This document shows, one piece after another, positions 57,910 through 64,000 of a DNA stretch of 64,000 nucleotides (positions are counted from its first letter, which is position 1; the number at the start of each line of letters is the position of its first letter). The notes under the pieces were generated by a model. It saw only the letters and a list, made by a program, of their open reading frames with translations, did no database searches and was not told the origin of the DNA. This DNA comes from Nissolia schottii (lineage: Eukaryota > Streptophyta > Magnoliopsida > Fabales > Fabaceae), in contig QANU01071019.1 of assembly GCA_003254905.1 (NCBI GenBank), positions 95,410-159,409 of the forward strand, written 5' to 3'. Position numbers and translations under genes: made by a program.

Positions 57910-58779
57910 TTAGTTGCATTTTTTTTCCCTTCTAAGATTCGAGAATTAATGTAACCCCTCAACCGATAGCATGAATAATCATTTGTCCATTTGATTTAAA
58001 ACTTTTGTCTCGATTTCCCTGCTTCTTCTTTTCCACCACCTATGCATATTCGGCTCTGCCTCTAATAGTTACCAGAACCGAACTTTGATCAACTATATCA
58101 AAACACCAAGTCATTGGTCACTTATTCAACCAGTTGGTCAATAGTTGAACCAAGTCTGATTAAATAAATATACGATAATTTAATTCGAATAAATACTTAC
58201 TATATAAAAAAATGATTCATTTATTAATTACATTGAAATCTTTTTACAAGTTTACTATTATATTATTTATAATATAATATTTTAGCCACACAAGCAATTA
58301 AAACTATTAATGAGCGAAATTTCCAAACACGAGCTCGGCTCGGTAAAAGCTCACAAGTAGCTTGTGCTCAATGAGCCAACTCGGTCGGATCTGGCTTCTC
58401 AATGCAAAAGCTAAAAAAAAAAAAAAATCCAATTTTTATTAAATATGGAACTTGAACATATGACATTGAGGAAGAAAAACTATCCCCTTGCCGCGAAGCA
58501 CTACATGCTTTGAAATGTAATATTGTTGCAATAATAATATATATTTTCTACCTTATGTACGTCATTAAAGATTTTATAGTTATAAAGGATATAAGTGAGT
58601 TTTGGCCTAGCGAGGTCAAGGGTGAGCCTCACCTCAAGAGCCTTTAGCAGATAGCGTTAATCGGCAGAGTTACTAAACAGTAGTTATGGTTGAGTTTGAT
58701 GAGATTATTAGTATATCATGTGTTTGATGTTAATTAATGATTGACGTTTTACAATCATGTTGATGATCAACTTTATAAA
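57910..58779. other. Intergenic sequence, no gene seen
   Basis: 3' flank of the PMEI gene. It contains a gagctcggctcgg...gagccaactcgg phrase (58,330-58,385) that looks like a repeat-family fragment but was not identified. Confidence 0.5.
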
Positions 58780-59876
58780 AGAATGTAAGAGCTACCTATT
58801 AGCAGTTAAATCGAGTATTTGACAACCTAATCAGTACAGTGATGGAAGTTTACATAGACGACAAGTTGGTAAAGAACTCGGAAGAAGGAAACATAATGAA
58901 GGAATTAAAAGCAATTTTTGAGCAATTGAGGTGCATAACATGAGGTTCAATCCTCTCAAATTCACATTTTCCATAGAAGTAGGAAATTTCCTTGGCCTCA
59001 TGCTCACTAACCGGGGAATTGAAGCTAATCTAGACCAATGCCGAGCTATTATAGAGATGAGGAGTCCCAGTTGCCCAAAGGAAACACAATAGCTCATAGG
59101 AAGAACCGCTGCCCTGACACGTGTCCTCTCTACTTTTGCAAAGAGAACCCTTTTATTCTTCAACCTGTTGAAGAAAGGGAAAGACTTCCTGTGGAGCGAA
59201 CAATGTGAAGAGGAATTCAATAAACTGAAGCAGTATCTGGCATTTTTTCCAATCCTTACCAAGCCCGAGTCAGGAGAAAATCTGGTATTATACATGTTCT
59301 TAGGTGAAGCTGCTGTAGGGGCCGTCTTGGTTTGTGACATAGCCTAAGGAAAAAACCCCGTCTACTTTGTGAGCAAGGTGTTGCAAGGCATGGAGACAAG
59401 ATACTAAAGGCTAGAGAAGGCATCTTTCCTCTCTAGTGGTTGCTTCCAGGAAGCTTTGAGCTTTCTTCTAGCTACACACCATAGATGTTAAGACCAACCT
59501 ACCTATTCATCAAATCCTTTACAAACCTAACATTGCGAGTTGGATGGTGTCTTGGGTAGTAGATCTCTATAAATATGACCTTATGTTCATCCCCGAAAGG
59601 CAATCAAAGGCTAGGTCCAAGCAACTTTGTCATAAAACTTGTCAAAGACAGCCCGAGCAATGTAACGAAAGCAGAGTGGTCCCTATATGTCAATAGATCA
59701 TCAAATACCGAAGGTAGTGCAATAGGGATCATCTTGGAGAGCAGCTCTGGGCTTGTCATTGAGTTGTCCCTCAAGTTCAGTTTTTCAACCTTTAATAACC
59801 AAGCTAAATACGAGATCGTAATCGCAAGAGTACTCCTTGCGAAGGAGGTTAGAGCCTAGGTGGTTGTGGTACACAA
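58780..59876 (+). pseudogene. Second gypsy fragment (RT end to RNase H), same family
   Basis: Collinear with 48,390-48,789 plus 52,350-53,000 of the first gypsy copy. The YxDD box is YIDD here (58,851-58,862), and AEWSLYVNRSSNTEGSAIG shows the RNase H VDGS degraded to VNRS. Stops and frameshifts persist. It provides the empty site for the CACTA insertion and is itself interrupted at 59,876 by the copia element; it resumes for about 29 bp at 62,110. Confidence 0.85.
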
Positions 59877-60089
59877 TATTAGAATATATAGTTGAAGTAT
59901 TGATAATTGTAATAGTTAGGATTAGTTAATGGTTTAGCTAATTAGTTAGTGATTGTTAGTGGTTATGAGGAGCCTATATATAGGCTTGCTCTACTTGTAG
60001 TTACACAACTTTTCTCATTCTATCAAATTCATCCTAGCAAATTCAGTTTCAATTCTCTCTTTTCTCTCCTGGTACCATGGATTTCAACA
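59877..60089 (+). repeat. 5' LTR of the copia-type element
   Basis: Starts tattagaatatatagttgaa and ends ggatttcaaca. About six differences, all transitions, separate it from the 3' LTR. Both start TA rather than TG, so the source element already had this change. Confidence 0.93.
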
Positions 60090-60106
60090 TGGTATCAGAG
60101 CCATGG
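60090..60106 (+). other. Primer-binding site (initiator tRNA-Met)
   Basis: tggtatcagagccatgg follows the LTR directly. TGGTATCAGAGC is the classical Ty1/copia primer-binding sequence. Confidence 0.92.
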
Positions 60107-60454
60107 CATCCATCTTGAAGCTTCCGCACCTGAATTTTTTTTTTTCGTTTTCCAATTTTTTCTTTCATTTTCTCGGTTTCCAAACTTTTTTTTTTGGTAT
60201 TCTTTCCCTTTCTTTGTCTGTTTTCTCAAAACAAAATTCAAACAATCCAAAAATATTTTCTCCCTCTTTTTTTTCTGTTTTAGATTTTGCTTTTCTCTGC
60301 TTTCCAATCTCTCTACAGTTCATTTTCCCTTTCTTTATTTCATTTTTGAGAAAACCAAATTTCTCTCTCTTCTGTTACTGTTTTCCTTTTCTTTCTCACC
60401 TATGCAAATCACTCTCCCTCACATAGAAATTCAGAAACGAAGACGTTGCCACCG

Positions 60455-60668
60455 GCGACCGTCGAGTACAGATCTCGGCTGTTCACGGTGGGCGCCTCCT
60501 TTGCTGTTCTTGCCGGTGGCGTGGTTCGGGTCCGTCAGCGCGGAATTGGACCCGCTGAAGCTGTTGCTGTGTGCGGGTTCGAGCGGCCTCTTCGTGGTGA
60601 CGCTCGCCATCGTGAGAATGTACCTCGGTTGGGCTTACATCGGGGAATCGCTTGCTCAGCCACCGTCC
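60455..60668 (+). pseudogene. Captured CGLD27 (DUF1230)-like exon fragment
   Basis: Inside the copia-type element, translation in three frames gives VEYRSRLFTVGASFAVLAG, then AWFGSVSAELDPLKLLL and GSSGLFVVTLAIVRMYLGW, then NRLLSATV. From memory this matches the membrane-spanning core of the chloroplast protein CGLD27 (conserved in the green lineage and diatoms), a nuclear gene. Two frameshifts break the frame, one an extra G in the gggg run near 60,642. Introns are absent over this stretch, as expected for capture through RNA. The following sequence to about 61,040 is also GC-rich and may come from a second host gene I do not recognise. Confidence 0.7.
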
Positions 60669-61896
60669 ATTTCGCGTTTGGCACCGCCGAGGCCATGGAG
60701 CTCCGCGAGTGGTTTCCGGAGATCTGTCATTTGGTAAGGTTCCTGATCTGGTTTCTGCTGTTGTTGTTGTTGTTGTCGCTGCCGAGATCTCCGTGCGAAG
60801 GAGACGAGGAGGCTGCGGTGGTGGAAGGAAGAGCCTCTATGCCGTTTTTTCGTGGTTTCAACTTTCAAATCTGGTACTCTTGTTCTTTGGTAAGTTTCGA
60901 TAGCGGACTCGGTTACCGTGCTTGGTTTAGTTCTTGCAGCAACTTTGGTAGTCAAATGTCGAGCTCCGAGACTAGATCGGTGGCTCTCTCAGAAACAGTT
61001 CGAGGCGAGGTCGAACCTTTGGGAGGTCGGATCTAGCCGGTCTTGTGGTGGAATGACATCATCTGGACCGTCGGAGAGGGACGCTGGCGAAGGTTGTTGC
61101 ATCACCATTGGATTTGTCAGAATAAAGTTTTCATGGACATTAAAGCCTAAGTATTCCCTCTTATTCTTGTTGATGGAGTTTCCTACTTGTTGTTGATGAT
61201 GCCTACAAGGTGTTTGATGTATTGTCTTCTCTTAATAAGGAGGTAATATTTCCTTCGTGTGGACTTCCACTGACTGAGTGTTGGATGCAGTCTGTATTGC
61301 TACTTGTTAGGCATTGTTGCTACAGAACCTGGTGCATTGTTGTTTGATTCTGATTTCTTGCAATGATGATTTTGCTTTTGGACATATCTCTGATTTAATT
61401 AATCTGTTGTGATTCAAGCATTGGATGATGAAATGCTGTTGGTAAACATCATGGAGATGTTTGTGGTATTATTGGATTCTTGTGGACAATTTGTGTGCTT
61501 CAGACTTTAGATAGTGGCTTTGGTTTCTGGCTTTGATTCCGCTTTGTTAGCCTACAAATTTTCAGACTTTGTTAGCCTAGTGTGGCTTTGATTCTGATTT
61601 GATTAGCCTTATGGCTTGTATTTGCTCTTATCTTGGTTGGTTAAGCGTTGAGATTCAGCTTCTACTCTTGATAAATGAGTTTTGTTTGCTTCTGCCTAGT
61701 GGGTGGTTAAGCAGTTCCCGTGTTGGGACCATTTGCAACCGGTGCCGTTGAGACGTTGGAGGAAGGTCGAAGGGGCTTCAGTGAAAGTCGAAGACTTCAA
61801 GGAACTAGGAACTTCGGTGGTTGCTGTTGGTTTTGATTTTTGTATCGTTGTTTCCAAGCTGGACATGTTAGTGTACATGGTCCAGCTTGCGGGGGG

Positions 61897-62109
61897 TATT
61901 AGAATATATAGTTGAAGTATTGATAATTGTAATAGTTAGGATTAACTAATGATTTAGCTAATTAGTTAGTGGTTGTTAGTGGTTATGAGGAGCCTATGTA
62001 TAGGCTTGCTCTACTTGTAGTTACACAACTTTTCTCATTCTATCAAATTCATCCTAGCAAATTCAGTTTCAATTCTCTCTTTTCTCTCCTGGTACCATGG
62101 ATTTTAACA
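61897..62109 (+). repeat. 3' LTR of the copia-type element
   Basis: Preceded by the polypurine tract gcgggggg at 61,889-61,896. Ends ggattttaaca. Same length as the 5' LTR. Confidence 0.93.
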
Positions 62110-62939
62110 CACAATGATTCGCAATTGGTGATCCCTTATATAAATAATGCATATAATATAAAAACATGTGGAGAAAATACAATTACACAAAAGCATTTAG
62201 TGACTTGGTGGTGAGAGTAGAGCCTAGAGGTGCTTGTAAATGTATCTCAATGTTTTAATTTACTAAATATAAAAAATTAACTTATATATTTTTTTTTAGG
62301 GAAAGGGTATCGACACAAAAAAACTTTTACCAAAACAAAACTTAGTGATACCTAACATCATATAGTTTGACCATTAGCTCAAAATGGGCCGGGGAAAAAC
62401 TTACTCCATCTGTTTTGATTTACTTGTCCATTTTCTTATTTTATTATTTTCATAAATACTTGTTCACTTTCTAAATTAAGACAATATTAATTATTCCATT
62501 CGTTTCTTTTTACTTATCCACCATTTTCTATTTTGGTATTTTCACATATATTTCTTTCACTTCCTAAATCTATACAACATTAATTATTTTTTTTCTTGGT
62601 ATATATACCCCTATTTAATAAAAGTAGTGGAAGAGAGATTGAGAGATAAAGAATGCACATAAAAAAATTAACAAGGGTAATCTTGTAAAATACTATTAAA
62701 TTTTCTAACTTAAAAAATTTTCAATCATTTCCTTAATACTCGCACATTAAAGTAGGCAACTAAATTAAAAAAATTGGATGGATTACTTCTTTTTCTAATA
62801 TACCCATATTAAACAAACATTGTTTTTTATCACATATTTATGCATTGTTTTTTATCACATTTATGCACTAGTAATAACTCCAACAACTCACATTAAATAA
62901 GGGAAATTGTATAAAGTATTATCAACTTTTCTATACTCT

Positions 62940-63102
62940 CACCAACGGGGGTTGGTCCGAGTGGTAAGTGGCTTGGTATCTTCGAGACCTTGTGTGTGCA
63001 GTTATCCACGCATTGAGACTCACCCACCACAGCCATGTGCGTGACCCAGGTCGACCCGGATTAGTCAAGTCGAAGCCTTAGAATTGGGCGGGCAAACCAA
63101 AA
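62940..63102 (+). mobile_element. tRNA-derived SINE with 16-bp target duplication
   Basis: Box A ggttggtccgagtggtaag, box B-like tcttcgagacc, tail gggcgggcaaaccaaaa. Flanked by aacttttctatactct at 62,924-62,939 and 63,103-63,118. The paralogous site at about 56,608 has a single copy of this 16-mer. Same family as 56,699-56,866 (shared cagttatcc, gacccgg.tcgacccggatta) but with a deletion of about 20 bp near box B. Confidence 0.9.
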
Positions 63103-63601
63103 AACTTTTCTATACTCTAATTATTTTGTTAATATTCGTGCATAACACAATGTGAACAACAGCGGATTAATTGGAGCCTAATAAAAACACCCAAAGACTT
63201 GTTGACTCAACATACGGTCAATATTATTTAATGCAAATAAATGCAATTCAATTCAATATATCAAAGTCAATGGATCATTAAATTTAACAAAAAGCAAGAT
63301 ATCCTTAAAAATCACTAAAACAGTCTTACAGAGTTCACATATTTTATGATAGTCAAATAATTAATACACCCATTAACTTCTTAAATCAATGTATGTTCAA
63401 TATTATTTAATGCACATAAATTCAATTCAATAAATCAAGGTCAATGCTACATTAAATTTAACCAAAAGCAAAATATCCCAGTAAAAGAACCAACCTGAAT
63501 TTCATTTCTGAACTATAAAATGGTTCAAATTCAAGTAGTGAAACCAAAATAAAGAAAGAAAAAAAGCCATTAACAAAAAACACTACAAGATGGTACATAC
63601 A

Positions 63602-64000
63602 ATGGTTCATTTGCCTTCCTTGGTCTCTTTCATTGTGGTGGTGTTCCTCTCTTCATTTCTTGTTTCCTCTCATGAAACACAAAAAGTTGTGGAAATTGGA
63701 TTAATTTGCTCTAATCCTGCAGATATCTCACAAGTGAGATTTTGTTTCAAGCTTCTAAGGTCGAAGTTTCCAGGGCCTAGCCCCGATATAGATACTCTGG
63801 CCCAATACACCACCGATGTGTTACGCGACTATGTCACCAACAAAACAAGCATAATGAAAAAGTTGATTGGAGAAGATAGTGGACACCTTCCTACGATAGA
63901 ACACTACATAAAGAAGTGCTTATCGTCTTACAGTGGGGACAATGGTATGCTCCATGACATTGATGTCATTGAAGAGGGTTTGAAGTCTAAAAATTACTCT
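63602..64000 (+). CDS. PMEI family protein, tandem copy, partial (3' end outside window)
   Basis: 133 codons are visible, all open, with the same start (MVHLPSLVSF) and signal peptide as the first gene. Cysteines 36, 48 and 106 are kept; the fourth lies beyond the edge. About 22 of 133 residues differ from copy 1, concentrated around residues 95-103 (GHLPTIEHYIKKC against GHPAAIKLYLKKC). The N77 glycosylation site is lost (DYVTNKTS); N80 remains. Retention of frame and cysteines despite this divergence suggests a working second inhibitor with altered surface residues. Confidence 0.85.
   Translation, partial: MVHLPSLVSFIVVVFLSSFLVSSHETQKVVEIGLICSNPADISQVRFCFKLLRSKFPGPSPDIDTLAQYTTDVLRDYVTNKTSIMKKLIGEDSGHLPTIEHYIKKCLSSYSGDNGMLHDIDVIEEGLKSKNYS

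Larger units (their letters stand above)
59877..62109 (+). mobile_element. Complete non-autonomous copia-type LTR element (2,233 bp)
   Basis: Two 213-bp LTRs with a primer-binding site after the first, a polypurine tract before the second, and a 5-bp target duplication cacaa (59,872-59,876 and 62,110-62,114). The related gypsy sequence near 53,000 has the uninterrupted acacaatgattc. No gag or pol. It must have moved with proteins from another element. The interior carries captured host sequence. Confidence 0.92.
62139..64000. repeat. PMEI-bearing tandem duplication, copy 2 (runs off the window)
   Basis: Begins right where the gypsy fragment ends (ggtgatccctta then tataaataatgcatataat). Collinear with copy 1 from 55,826, with one SINE gained, the copy-1 SINE absent, and small indels including a doubled tatttatgcattgttttttatcac near 62,820-62,860. 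Confidence 0.85.

Noticed and set aside
58831-59340. 169-codon minus-strand ORF
   Set aside because: Antisense of the gypsy RT fragment; the plus strand carries the conserved motifs.
59949-60737. 262-codon ORF across the copia-type element
   Set aside because: It starts inside the 5' LTR, crosses the primer site and a T-rich leader, and only by chance joins one frame of the captured fragment.
62940-63102. tRNA gene suggested by box A and box B
   Set aside because: Flanked by a 16-bp target duplication, A-rich tail, no cloverleaf; a SINE.

Overview
The window looks like nuclear DNA of a eudicot plant. It is AT-rich, has a few single-exon host genes, and is packed with decayed plant retrotransposons and non-autonomous CACTA elements. 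I cannot name the species. No prokaryotic signatures, CRISPR arrays or rRNA are present. tRNA-like promoter boxes occur only inside SINEs.

Layout. 1-5.5 kb: an antisense plant-mobile-domain (PMD) pseudogene beside a Ty3/gypsy-like LTR. 5.5-7.6 kb: an intact bHLH transcription factor gene, the clear counterpart of Arabidopsis bHLH3 (JAM3), a jasmonate-pathway regulator. 7.8-15.2 kb: a 5'-truncated LINE with target-site duplication, a low-complexity tract, and the LTR and integrase remnants of a minus-strand chromovirus. 15.2-43.9 kb: the core of the window, six copies of a tiny secreted-peptide gene (60-67 aa) in one orientation. Three of them sit in a recent tandem triplication of 3.3-4.0 kb units; the other three are older and more diverged. 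All six have a W-box-like TTGAC core 25-52 bp upstream of a TATA box. The encoded precursors have a signal peptide followed by a 31-37 residue cysteine-free tail that ends in a conserved LLPRGxPN...GD..H region. Mobile DNA is interleaved: CACTA elements, a LINE broken by LTR elements, and MITE-like sequences. A noncoding block of about 330 bp recurs four times, once behind the bHLH gene and three times upstream of peptide genes.

44-54 kb: a degenerate Tat-type Ty3/gypsy element on the plus strand (gag, protease, RT, RNase H, integrase) carrying an insertion of a 3,557-bp non-autonomous CACTA element with an exact 3-bp target duplication. 55.8-64 kb: a tandem duplication carrying two invertase/pectin-methylesterase-inhibitor (PMEI) genes. 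The second is cut by the window edge. Each copy has its own SINE insertion, and the matching site in the other copy is empty. Between them lies a second gypsy fragment interrupted by a complete 2.23-kb copia-type non-autonomous element (213-bp LTRs, tRNA-iMet primer site) that carries a captured piece of a host gene resembling chloroplast CGLD27 (DUF1230).

How it fits together. The living genes appear to be the bHLH3-like regulator, the six peptide genes and the two PMEI genes. The peptide array is the best candidate for an undescribed system. Its architecture recalls defence-induced secreted peptides of the PIP/PIPL/IDA/CEP type, and the shared W-box-like motif suggests WRKY control, but the conserved C-terminus does not match any of those consensus motifs as I know them. 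A functional link to the neighbouring bHLH gene is only a guess from proximity.
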